Source: Helianthus annuus (Eukaryota; Streptophyta; Magnoliopsida; Asterales; Asteraceae). Taken from it: DNA of 64,000 nucleotides. This document shows positions 25,101 through 34,014 of this stretch, piece after piece. Made by a program: the position numbers and the translations under genes. The stretch lies in the NCBI RefSeq assembly GCF_002127325.2, contig NC_035437.2:115626916-115690915 (forward strand). Reading direction: 5' to 3'. A model generated the notes under the pieces. It was not told the DNA's origin, made no database searches, and was given only the letters and a program-made list of their open reading frames with translations. The first letter of the stretch is position 1. The number at the start of each line of letters is the position of its first letter.

Positions 25101-27725
25101 GTAATTTACCCCATTTCCGATTCACCATGGGTTAGCCCGACCCAAGTCGTCCCAAAAAAGGGTGGGATGACGGTGATCATGAATGAAAAGAACGAGTTAA
25201 TCCCTTCCCGTACCGTTACCGGTTGGCGTGTATGCATAGATTATCGAAAGTTAAACGACGCCACCCGGAAAGACCACTTCCCCTTACCATTCATTGACCA
25301 AATGTTGGAGCGTCTAGCGGGTCAACAATTCTATTGTTTTCTCGATGGATTTTCGGGTTATTTTCAGATCCCCATCGCCCCGGAGGATCAAGATAAAACG
25401 ACATTCACATGCCCTTACGGCACTTATGCGCATCGCCGCATGCCTTTCGGGTTATGCAACGCTCCGACAACTTTCCAAAGGTGCATGGTAGCCATATTCC
25501 AAGACATGCTTGAGACTTCCATGGAGGTTTTCATGGATGACTTCTCGGTTTATGGCACCACTTTCGACCAATGTCTTTCTAATCTTGATAGGATGCTTAA
25601 GAGGTGCATAGAGACAAATCTTATGTTGAATTGGGAGAAGTGTCACTTTATGGTGACGGAGGGGATAGTGTTAGGACACAAGGTGTCGAGAGAAGGCATA
25701 GAGGTGGATAGGGCCAAGATAGATACCATAAGTAGATTGCCTCCACCTACTAGTGTTAAGTCCGTTAGGAGCTTTTTGGGTCATGCGGGCTTATATAGGC
25801 GTTTTATAAAGGATTTTTCCAAAATCACACGCCCGATGACTAGGCTTTTAGAGAAGGATGTACCTTTTGTCTTCGACAAGGAGTGCATTAAGGCGTTCGA
25901 CTTCTTGAAAGAAAAACTTGTTAGTGCCCCGATACTTGTTTCGCCCAATTGGAGCTTACCTTTCGAGCTCATGTGTGACGCAAGCGATTATGCCGTAGGT
26001 GCGGTCCTAGGTCAAAGAGTCGATAAACACTTTCATCCGATCTACTACGCGAGCAAAACTCTAAACGATGCTCAAGAGAACTATACCACGACGGAAAAGG
26101 AACTCTTAGCCGTAGTGTTTGCGTTTGACAAGTTTCGCTCATATCTCGTGCTTTCTAAAACCACCGTGTTCACCGACCATTCCGCTTTGCGATTTCTGTT
26201 TCAAAAGAAAGACGCAAAGCCGCGTCTTATTAGATGGATTCTTTTGCTCTCCGAGTTCGATATAGAAATTAAGGATAAAAAGGGAGCAGAAAACGTGGCC
26301 GCCGACCACTTGTCACGATTAGAGGATCCAAAGAGAGAGGAGGTTCGTGAGGATTCCATAGGAGATACCTTTCCCCACGAAACCATAGATTTTGTTAGTG
26401 CCGAGGTAGAGGGTTTGCCATGGTTTTCGGATTTGGCAAACTATTTGGCAACCGGAGATCTTGTGAGGGGTATGTCCTACCAACAAAAGAAAAAGCTTCT
26501 TAGGGAGGCTAGGAAGTATATTTGGGACGACCCTTACCTCTTTAGGATAGGTGGATATAGAGTGCTTAGGAGATGCGTTTCAAAGGAGGATGGTTTAGAC
26601 ATCCTTAGACATGTGCACGAGGGTTTAACGGGGGGCCATCACGGAGCGAATGTGACGGCACAAAAGGTTTTTGATAGTGGGTTTTATTGGCCAACGGTAG
26701 TTAAGGATGCCGTAGAGTTTGTTAGGACTTGTGACCGTTGCCAACGTACCGGCAACATCTCATCCAAGGATGAAATGCCTCAAAATCCCATCCAAGTCTT
26801 GGAAATCTTTGACGTATGGGGCATTGACTTCATGGGACCTTTTCCATCTTCAAGTGGGAATAGGTACATCCTCGTGGCCATTGATTACGTTTCAAAGTGG
26901 GTCGAAGCTCAAGCTTTGCCCACCAATGATGCCCGAGTGGTGGTGAGATTCCTTAAGAAGTTGTTCACGCGTTTCGGAATCCCTAAAGCTATCATAAGTG
27001 ACCGTGGCACGCATTTTTGCAATTCCGCCATGGAAAAGGCACTTGCACGCTACGGTGTCACTCATCGTCTTTCCACCGCATACCACCCGCAAACTAGTGG
27101 CCAAGTAGAGAATGCTAACCGAGGGGTGAAGAGAATCTTAGAAAAAACGGTAGGAAAAAGTAGAAAGGATTGGTCGGAAAAGCTCGACGACGCATTGTGG
27201 GCATTCCGTACCGCCTATAAGACACCGTTAGGCACAACACCCTTTATGATCGTGTATGGCAAAGCTTGCCATCTTCCGGTAGAATTAGAGCATAGGGCAT
27301 TGTGGGCATTGAAAACCGTAAACCTTGACCTTACCGAAGCCGCAAGGAGGAGATTCTTCCAGGTTCATGAGTTGGAAGCATTGAGGGATGCCGCTTATGA
27401 AAGATCTTGGAGTATCAAGGAGAAATCAAAGGCATTGCATGATAGGAGGTTGCGAGGTTTGAAGGATTTTAAGGTAGGTGACAAGGTACTTTTGTTCAAT
27501 TCACGTTTGAAATTAATAGCAGGGAAATTGAAATCGAGATGGAATGGACCGTATGTGGTGAAAGAAGTGTTTCCGTACGGCACGGTTGAGCTCTACGATG
27601 AAGTAGATAAGGGAGTTTGGAAAGTAAACGGCCATCGCTTGAAACATTACTTGGGAGGTCCAATTGATTCTACCGAAGAGGAAGAAATTCCTCTAGAGGA
27701 CCCACCCACCTTCGCCGAACAGTAA
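22119..27725 (+). CDS. gag-pol: Element D Gag-Pol polyprotein (Athila lineage)
   Basis: 1868 residues from the ATG at 22119 (MPHTRSQGPVK, a typical Athila Gag start). The frame is open further upstream, but no better ATG is seen. A Pro/Ser-rich N terminus is followed by the gag fold (about 115-265) and a CX2CX3HX4C zinc knuckle, CEVCRGGHDTIDC, near 350. Aspartic protease has DLGAS with Asp at 694. RT has FMDD at 1138-1141. RNase H begins near 1283. Integrase has an HHCC region near 1505-1545, with catalytic Asp 1570, Asp 1628 and Glu 1664 (a DD35E spacing), and ends near 1868 without a chromodomain. Gag, protease and Pol form one frame, so no recoding is needed. All catalytic residues that I can identify are present. 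Confidence 0.96.
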   Translation: MPHTRSQGPVKPPIDKSSFSTPIPQVRKPPTSSSALSDSTLPSRPPNYDFNPKSSPHNSPPPSRHPSPPPVHQMAENQTVHQRSTAGFTANSPITLPEITNDKSWQIPSYIMTAINNSCQFHGRDDEDAPAHINRLTRLCSTFGIEGVNLDARYLQVFPFSLAGRAATWLDSQPAGTYTTWAGLRDAFLAKYFPPAKASRLRDQIHSFRMEPDEPYHLAWERFQTLLSRCSQHGLSDWALVEKFYNGLTPECKARFDTSAGGHLMGKKTVADCNDLFESFAHADIDHSATGRNSNPVITSSSSRGVNQVVSDSKVISQLDYITKELLEIKKKVDRCEVCRGGHDTIDCPTITLEQVEYLAGQNRGPTNPFNNSNSNWRANNYRSSGNPPGFPSGQYQSRGPGFYSSGGSGQTGQFASSGSGGQFRGEGSNQEVQPKSEGSGGSLSRIEDLLSQLLVKDQATQRTLEDHATLLKNNHSSFLDLQRQVWDIARQLHERPPGQFSGNTKPNPSGSLKAISTRSGRTLGEIVRPESVEIEEEEPIDEEIEMEAPGKVQPRLIPASTAHTGAPSSEKSVGKKPVQVVPSPNVDISRAPFPSRLKNQTYSKEYGKFLEIFKQLRINLPFIEALQSMPKYAKFLKDLLKRKDRLGEVSNIPLSGGCSAVVLNKVPEKLTDPGLFTIPCLFGSDTECRALADLGASINLMPYSLYERLGLGELSPTRMSLSLADRSVKYPRGIIENLLVKVDKFVFPVDFVVLDMEADEKVPIILGRPFLCTAKAIIDVFDGKITLQVSEERVTFEIARSMEHPSGSDDLSSPCHSVYFIESFLSCVDHCFDYISGADLVESRIKEVVEKVEEIVSESKEVDEDEWVPEVLELSEIKSESESTPIERPAPLELKVLPSHLEYAFLGEGSENPVIISSKLEEGEKGRLLEVLRVNREAIAWRLSDIKGISPAYCTHRILMEDDYKPVVQPQRRLNPNMQEVVKKEVLKLLDAGVIYPISDSPWVSPTQVVPKKGGMTVIMNEKNELIPSRTVTGWRVCIDYRKLNDATRKDHFPLPFIDQMLERLAGQQFYCFLDGFSGYFQIPIAPEDQDKTTFTCPYGTYAHRRMPFGLCNAPTTFQRCMVAIFQDMLETSMEVFMDDFSVYGTTFDQCLSNLDRMLKRCIETNLMLNWEKCHFMVTEGIVLGHKVSREGIEVDRAKIDTISRLPPPTSVKSVRSFLGHAGLYRRFIKDFSKITRPMTRLLEKDVPFVFDKECIKAFDFLKEKLVSAPILVSPNWSLPFELMCDASDYAVGAVLGQRVDKHFHPIYYASKTLNDAQENYTTTEKELLAVVFAFDKFRSYLVLSKTTVFTDHSALRFLFQKKDAKPRLIRWILLLSEFDIEIKDKKGAENVAADHLSRLEDPKREEVREDSIGDTFPHETIDFVSAEVEGLPWFSDLANYLATGDLVRGMSYQQKKKLLREARKYIWDDPYLFRIGGYRVLRRCVSKEDGLDILRHVHEGLTGGHHGANVTAQKVFDSGFYWPTVVKDAVEFVRTCDRCQRTGNISSKDEMPQNPIQVLEIFDVWGIDFMGPFPSSSGNRYILVAIDYVSKWVEAQALPTNDARVVVRFLKKLFTRFGIPKAIISDRGTHFCNSAMEKALARYGVTHRLSTAYHPQTSGQVENANRGVKRILEKTVGKSRKDWSEKLDDALWAFRTAYKTPLGTTPFMIVYGKACHLPVELEHRALWALKTVNLDLTEAARRRFFQVHELEALRDAAYERSWSIKEKSKALHDRRLRGLKDFKVGDKVLLFNSRLKLIAGKLKSRWNGPYVVKEVFPYGTVELYDEVDKGVWKVNGHRLKHYLGGPIDSTEEEEIPLEDPPTFAEQ

Positions 27726-29421
27726 TTGCGTAAGGCTTCGTTTGTAGAGTTTGTACCGTTTGTAAATTGCGTTATTTCTTGTGTTTTTTGTAGTTTTTGT
27801 GTTTGCGTCTTGTGTGTTTTTGAGAAATTTTGCAGGAAACGTACCTTGAGGAGCTGGAAATTTGAAGAAAACGAGGTTTCAGGTAAGTCCCATACTTAGA
27901 AAATATTTTGGGATGATTTGGGAATGGGTTGGTAAAACATCAAAATTTTTCTAAGGCAAGAAAGTGGAAATTTCACGAAACCTTCTGTGAAAAATGGCCA
28001 CTAGCGTAGCGCGACACCTATAACCATATCTCTCGCGCTACGCGAGACCTAAGGGGTTCACCAACAAGTTTTTGAACCTTTGACCCTTTTGGCCTTTGAA
28101 CCTTTCAACCTGACCCCTTCACTCGCGTAGCGCCAACCCTTAACCAATATCACGCGCGCTACGCGAGTGACATAGTAAATCAGAAAAAAAATAAAACCCT
28201 AGTTCCTATCCCCAATTTCACAAACACCACACCGTCTACCACTTTTCTCCGCCGATCGCCCACCACTTCCACCTTTAACCAATATTCCCCAATTTTACAA
28301 ACACCACACCCTTCAACCACTCGCCGCCGACAACCCATCTCCGAATCCCCTCACCGCTGTCGAATTTTTCTTGCATCTTTCATCGACTCAGGTACGGTTC
28401 TTGCTCATTTTTTCGGGTTACTTACTGTTTTAAGTCCGGCTCTTTGTTCAGTTAAGTTGGTTGTGTCGAGTCATTATTTATGCTTGTTTAGGTTAGTTCA
28501 TTGGGTTCATGTGTGTCTGCAGGTCACTTATGTGTCGAGTCGCGTCTGAAGTTTGTATATGTGTCGGTGTTGAGTCCAGTTTGGTCTGCAGGTTGTCCAG
28601 TACTTAGTGTAGTTTATTTTTGTTAGTCGTTTAGTCAGTAGATTGTGAAGTGCGGTTCGGTCATGTCAATTGAGTGGCATCAAGTCTTATACTAAGTCTG
28701 TCATATCCGAAATTTCCGCCTTTCTGAATATTGTGCTAGGGTGCGGGTGGCACGGGTTGGTTTTGACATTTTGATTGATTTGAGAGGCGTGAGGTTGGGG
28801 GTTTGATAGCTTATATAGGGGAAGTTTTGTCCGCGGACTTATTGATCATGCTATTTGGACGCGGACGTTTGTTAGGACAGAATGCACCTCAAGTGTGGGG
28901 AGGCGTTGCGCGGTTTTCACATAAAGGTCACATTTTTCACAAAAATTACGCGCCTCGCTTCCATTGCTTCCACACTTCGGAGTTGTTTTGATATCTCGGC
29001 ACTTGGGATTGCTCGAGGGCGAGCAAGGTGCCGGGAGGGGGTAGAAGTGATTTGCGTCAAGGTGTCGTGTCTTGTGTCGTTTAGTGTCGTTTTTAGTTTT
29101 TCGAGTCGTCTTAGAGTTTTGTCCAGTGTCGGTTTGCGCAATGTACATCGCTTGATAATCGGATCGTTTCGCTCGTACTCAATCTCCATTCGGGCGAAGT
29201 TCGATCCGGTTTTCGAACCGATATGCGTAAAAGTCACTTGTATCGAATAACGGCCGCGAACGAAATGCTATACGGCCGTTGTTCGACTGTATATTTTTAT
29301 ATTATTATTTCGTACATTTAAAAAAAAAATAATAAAAAATAAAAAATTTAAAAATCCAAAAATAGTTTGTTATTACTGATGATCTGCTTGTTTTGTCTTG
29401 AATATCAATTGTTTTGCAGAT
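27726..29421 (+). other. Region between gag-pol and ORF3 of element D with strong splice signals
   Basis: No ORF is supported. An acceptor AAATTTTGCAG ends at 27835. A 47-nt segment follows (27836-27882), then a perfect donor CAG-GTAAGT (GT at 27883). A second acceptor, TTGTTTTGCAG, ends at 29420, two bases before the ORF3 ATG. The region also contains two inverted-repeat doublets (28005-28042 and 28126-28163). Splicing could deliver ORF3 from a subgenomic RNA, as reported for env-class plant elements of this lineage. Confidence 0.55.
28005..28163 (+). repeat. Two more inverted-repeat doublets with 22-nt spacers
   Basis: CGTAGCGC 28005-28012 with GCGCTACG 28035-28042, and CGTAGCGC 28126-28133 with GCGCTACG 28156-28163. 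Spacers are again exactly 22 nt and have unrelated sequence. The second pair extends to a perfect 14-bp stem beginning CACTCGCGTAGCGC. Confidence 0.88.
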
Positions 29422-30762
29422 ATGGCGAGTAGTTCTAGAGCAGGTCGGGCACGAAAAAGGGCTGCGAGGCAGACTGCACCGGAACAGGATCCGGTGATTA
29501 TCGAAACGCCCATTATTCAGATAGCAGAGGATGATCCCAATCTAAGGAAGATTGAATACTCGACATCATACAATTTCATACCGGATGAGTTGATGAATAG
29601 GGTAGTGAACCATCCGATCCTTAAGTTTGAAGAAGATACGTATGAGTGGGATAAGTTTAAGAAATTTAAGAAAATGGCACTGCTTCAGCATAGGGTGATA
29701 AATTGGGAGTGGTTGACCGAGATAGGTGCAGAGCAGGAGGTTAGGGAGTTGTTAGGAGAGAGGTTGATAGACGCGATGAATTGTATTGACCCTCAGTATG
29801 TAGAGCTTGTGTTAGAGTTCCACAGCACGTGGATGCATAAGGAGGGTAAGTTTGAGCAGGGAAATGCGTTATCGTTCAGTTTCGGTAGGAAGGTGTACGA
29901 GATGAACGTACCTAGGTTTGCGATTATTTCGGGGTTATATACTGAGGAGGAGGTTAGGAGACCCGAGTTCTCGACCTGTTTGAGGGGTGCGTATTCGGAG
30001 AATAGGAGGTATAGTGTTGGAAGAGCGGAGTTGAAGGCGTTTTGGGAGACGATTTCGGATGCGGAGTTTGGACAGACAAATCTGATTTCGACGGTTAGGA
30101 ATCCGATATATAGGTATGTGTTGAGGCTGTTAGCGACGACGTTGGTTGGGAGGAAGTCTGGGGAGAATAAAGCTAACTGGATTGAGCTTTTTATTTTGAT
30201 GTGTCGGGTGCAGAGGAGAGAGTTTAATTTGGCCACAGTGTTGGTAGATTCGATTAGTCGAGGTAGGAGAGGTGGCGATAGGGCTAGGTTGGATATGGGC
30301 CCCTATATTACTAGGATTGCATCACATCTTGGGGTTTTAGATGTATATCAGCCTCAGTTCTTGCATAGGGGCCCGACGACTGCGATTTTTGGGTTAGAAG
30401 ACCTGCAGAAGGCAGGCATCGCGTCGTGGGAGGCACCGTATGGTTGGGAGCCGATTAGAGAGGGCCCACCTGTTCAGCCACCGCAGAGGGGGCCAGTAGA
30501 TGTTGAGCCACAGCAGGAGGCAGGACCGTCAGGTGCACAGCAGCCACCACAGACACCGGTACAGCCGGTACATCAGGCTGAGAGGAGAGTCCCGTTACCA
30601 GTGCCCCTCACTTTAGAGTCATTCTCTGGCTATGTGGAGCAGAGATTTGACAGATTGGAGCGTATGATTGAGTTATTACATAGGGGACAGGGTGCACAGA
30701 CGGGTTCTGGTTCTACTTATCATGCTTATGAGGCGAGCAACCATGAGACAGATAGTGGGTAG
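29422..30762 (+). CDS. Element D ORF3, ATHILA ORF-1-type protein
   Basis: 446 residues starting MASSSRAGRARKRAARQ, a basic N terminus that could act as a nuclear or nucleic-acid-binding tail. The middle (about 40-340) resembles the Arabidopsis retrotransposon ORF1 family found downstream of pol in Athila elements; its molecular role is unknown to me. The C terminus is Pro/Gln-rich, then a short amphipathic segment (YVEQRFDRLERMIELLHRG) that could form a coiled coil. I see no signal peptide or clear membrane segment, so I do not call it an envelope protein. The ATG lies two bases after a splice-acceptor-like TTTTGCAG. The last 260 nt are duplicated at 18422-18680. Confidence 0.85.
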   Translation: MASSSRAGRARKRAARQTAPEQDPVIIETPIIQIAEDDPNLRKIEYSTSYNFIPDELMNRVVNHPILKFEEDTYEWDKFKKFKKMALLQHRVINWEWLTEIGAEQEVRELLGERLIDAMNCIDPQYVELVLEFHSTWMHKEGKFEQGNALSFSFGRKVYEMNVPRFAIISGLYTEEEVRRPEFSTCLRGAYSENRRYSVGRAELKAFWETISDAEFGQTNLISTVRNPIYRYVLRLLATTLVGRKSGENKANWIELFILMCRVQRREFNLATVLVDSISRGRRGGDRARLDMGPYITRIASHLGVLDVYQPQFLHRGPTTAIFGLEDLQKAGIASWEAPYGWEPIREGPPVQPPQRGPVDVEPQQEAGPSGAQQPPQTPVQPVHQAERRVPLPVPLTLESFSGYVEQRFDRLERMIELLHRGQGAQTGSGSTYHAYEASNHETDSG

Positions 30763-30936
30763 AGATCGTGGATGGATAGCAGGCGGATGAGCAGCAGCTG
30801 ATGATTATATCTTTTGATATTTATTTTTTCTTTATTGCTGTTTTCATCCTGTTTGATTGGTCTGTATTTGATATTGATACACGTTAAACAGGTTGGGTTG
30901 GTTGGGCTGGTTTGATGAACACTGATGCATCTATTT

Positions 30937-30978
<42 letters not shown>

Positions 30979-32302
30979 TATGTTGGTAGGTTGTTCATTG
31001 TTTGATAGGTGATTATGTTAGCCGCTTTCGTTCGCGTGTCCCAGGTTGAGTTGTTTGCTGAGCGCGTTTCGAATTGGAGGGCTTATGTGGAAATGACTGG
31101 CACTTTGACGGTCTCACATATCAGCTAAGTCGTTTCCCTTTTGTTGTTGTTGTATTTATTTTTATTTCGTCGTCTAGTTATTTAGTTAGTTCGTTATTTA
31201 TTTAGTAGTTGTTAGGTAGTGTCGAGTCGTGTTTTCGTTCTTGCATTAGGGACAATGCAATCTCTAAGTGTGGGGATGGGAATACATGTAAATAATCGAG
31301 TCTTAATTATAAAAATAATTATAAAAATCCAAAAAAAATTAAAAAATTGAAAAAAATACAAAAAAATTGAAAAATCAGAAAACGTCTTTCGAAATAAAAA
31401 GAAGTTTGCATTTTTGAACGGAAAATGATAGAAAAGACAAATTTTTGCTCGGGTGTGAATAATAATAATATGAGATTATAATAAATTGAGCTTGCGTCTA
31501 GTTAGGGATATGTGGGTAGGCCCGGGTTTTGGTTCTAAGTCCCTTTGAGTTAATATACCTTAATTGTCGGTCTGCTAGTGGGTTCTCGCCTGGGAAATAT
31601 GGGAAACTAAAACTGGCAAAAATAGTATAAGGGATGCCGTTATAAGCTAAGATAGTTAGAGTTTTTTATCTTATCTCGCTGAAAAAGAAAAAAAAATAGA
31701 ATAAAAGTGAGCTAGAAGCTAAATGAAAGTAACACAGGCCTATGTAATCCGAGTTGGGGATAGCGACTCTACAGCCGGAATGCCTCTGGGATGTGTGAAA
31801 TCGACTTGCCGAATAAAAGTACCGAAACCTATGTAATCTGTGATTGGGGATAGCGACTCTACAGTCGGAATACCGCTGGGTTAGGGAAAGCATCGTCTAG
31901 TCTCACGAATATAAAGCTGAAAAAAAAAGCAAGCTGAAAAAGAAAAAAAAATGGAAAAAATTAGATTTGATTTCAAACTCTCTTTATCTTGGTATAAAAC
32001 GGTTGGGAATTGGTCAAATGATCGTTCTTTTAGTCCTATAAGCTTGAGTTGGGAGTAGGTGGACTGTTGATTCTAGTGTGAGACCCTAGGTGGATTGACC
32101 GCACTTAAATTAAATTCACATGATAAGGGTTTGGGATTGGATTCGGGTTTAGAGTGGATAAAGTATATTCGCAATCGCAGCTAACGCACGCTTTGGTTTT
32201 AATTAATTATACCTATAATTTTCGACCCAAGTGAATATTTATCTCTGATTCCGTTGCATAATTCTTTTTCGGGGACGAAAAAAGAGTAAGTGTGGGGATA
32301 TT
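30763..32302 (+). other. 3' noncoding region of element D
   Basis: Contains the TA microsatellite (30940-30979), an internal hairpin-tract unit at 31241-31275, an A-rich stretch near 31310-31400 and the terminal hairpin plus polypurine tract ending at 32302. Short ORFs here are not credible. Confidence 0.8.
31241..31275 (+). other. Hairpin plus polypurine-like tract, internal copy of D
   Basis: Stem TTGCATT/AATGCAA with loop AGGGAC (GGGGAC in the copy at 19158), then TCTCT and AAGTGTGGGG. It lies about 1.0 kb before the LTR, so the tract unit occurs twice per element. Confidence 0.75.
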
Positions 32303-34014
32303 TGATGTATTGCAAAATACATACTTTTATCGTGTATAGTTTGTACGTTTTATCGTTATTTTTAGCTTAGTTTAGTTTAGAATTGCGTGCTATTGATCTA
32401 CATTGCGTTTTCCAGGTCTTGATACATAAAATGCTGAAATTGGAGCAAAATCGAGCTAAAGTGTCAAATGTCAAGTTCCGAAATCAATGTATAAAAGTGT
32501 TAGAATAATTTTGAAGTTTTTGGAAGTTGGAGCTAAGCTTGGAAGTAAACATTCTGTGAAAAATGCTCACTAGCGTAGCGCTAAGGTAACAGGACGCTCA
32601 GTCGCGCTACGCGACTGAGGTAGCGTTGACTTATGCTGACTTTTGGCCACTAGCGTAGCGCTAGCGTAAAGGAGAGACCAGTCGCGCTACGCGACTGGTA
32701 TGAATGATGCGCCTGATTGTGGATCGATTAGGGTTTGGTATAAAAAGAATAATAATCATCATTATGACATAACACACGAACCAAGAAACCCTAGGCGACT
32801 TCGGAGAGCAGATTTTGAGTTTTTCGAGGTGATTTAGCTTGCAAGAATCATCCGGTTGAAGCACGGAGCGTAGGAAAGAAGATTGTTCGGGTCTTATCTC
32901 CCGGTTTTCATTATTTTCTTGTTTCGCTACTTTGATCATGAATTCTTGTTTTGAATTTGATTTGTTTATGTTAGACATCATGTTTCTTGGCTAAACCCTA
33001 GATACTACCTAGACTAGATGATGGTTTGATGAAAGTTTGGATTTTTTAACGGTTTTTATTGTTTGACTATGGATTGATTTTGAAAGTAACGTGTTCTAGA
33101 TATTCGGATTTGGTGCGTGTGCGTATTTACTTTTGATTGTGGATTATTTGCTGTTTCACATAGATCTTAGTGACGGTCTTTATCACATAATAGATCTGTG
33201 TTGATTATTTGCATCCTTGCGGGTTCGGGTGATCTTTGGGTAAATCGGCCGATAGCCTTAGAAGCAGTAACTAAAATATAATTAGAAGTGAGTATTCTGC
33301 TTAACTTGTCGCTGAGAGGCTCGAGTTAGTTAATAGGTCGCGGTGCAGTATATAGCTAAATTAGATTTTGAGAGAAGTCGAAGTTAGTTCCCTAATTGCA
33401 GTTGTGTCTAGTAAACCAAGTCAGAACCTAGAATTGCCTTAGATTATCGCGCTGAGAGGTAGATAGTCATATTAGGGCACTTTTAGAGTCGTTAGAGGAC
33501 TGAGAGGAAATCTAACAGTCGGTAATCATAACAGCCTTGTAGGGTTTCCTAGGTTTCTTCCTGAGAAGGGTCGGGAAGTCTTAGCATTGAAATACCTTAA
33601 GGTTTAGTATTTAACGATCCCGGCTCCATACAACAATAAAACCGTTAGAAGTCCATTCATAATTAAACTGGATTCAAGTCTAGGTAGTCCTTAATCTCAT
33701 CTGAATCAAAACCCTAGTTTTCGTTCGTGTTTTAGTTAATTTCAATTTAATCGTAATTTTAGGATTTTAGCAAACCCCCCCCCCAAACACAATATTCGTT
33801 TAGTCGTGTCAGTGTCTAGTCTAAGTTGAGTCGTTAACGTAATTCATAGAGTCCTTGTGGGTTCGACATCCGGACTTACTTTTCTGTGCTAGAGTCGACC
33901 GGTACACTTGCCGGTGAGTAGTTTAGTCAGGTTAAAGAGTCTAGATTTTTATTACTTGAGTCTTAATTTAGGGTAATTTTAGTTTAATTAGTTGAACTAC
34001 TTTTTCCCACATCA
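32303..34014 (+). repeat. 3' LTR of element D (1712 bp)
   Basis: Near-identical to 20213-21925. Differences by eye: T/C at 33305, G/A at 33455, G/A near 33659, and one C fewer in the C-tract. Confidence 0.95.

Larger units (their letters stand above)
20213..34014 (+). mobile_element. Element D: Athila-lineage Ty3/gypsy retrotransposon, probably recent and intact
   Basis: Two LTRs (20213-21925 and 32303-34014), tRNA-Asp PBS, an uninterrupted gag-pol, ORF3 of the ATHILA ORF-1 type, and a polypurine tract. The LTRs differ at about three bases plus one C in a C-tract, so insertion is recent. It lies inside element C. The right border (CACATCA then TGGAC at 34015) looks like a normal insertion end. 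The left border is not, because a partial D copy abuts the first LTR. Confidence 0.95.

Noticed and set aside
29422..30762. Envelope glycoprotein call for D ORF3
   Set aside because: No signal peptide, no membrane-spanning segment and no furin-like site are visible; it fits the ATHILA ORF-1 family instead.
30726..30998. Minus-strand ORF with YIYIYI run
   Set aside because: It is a translation of the TA microsatellite.
31666..32981. Minus-strand ORFs of 75 and 106 aa, also at 19576 and 20571
   Set aside because: They fall in D untranslated and LTR sequence, occur twice only because that DNA is duplicated, and have no recognisable domain.
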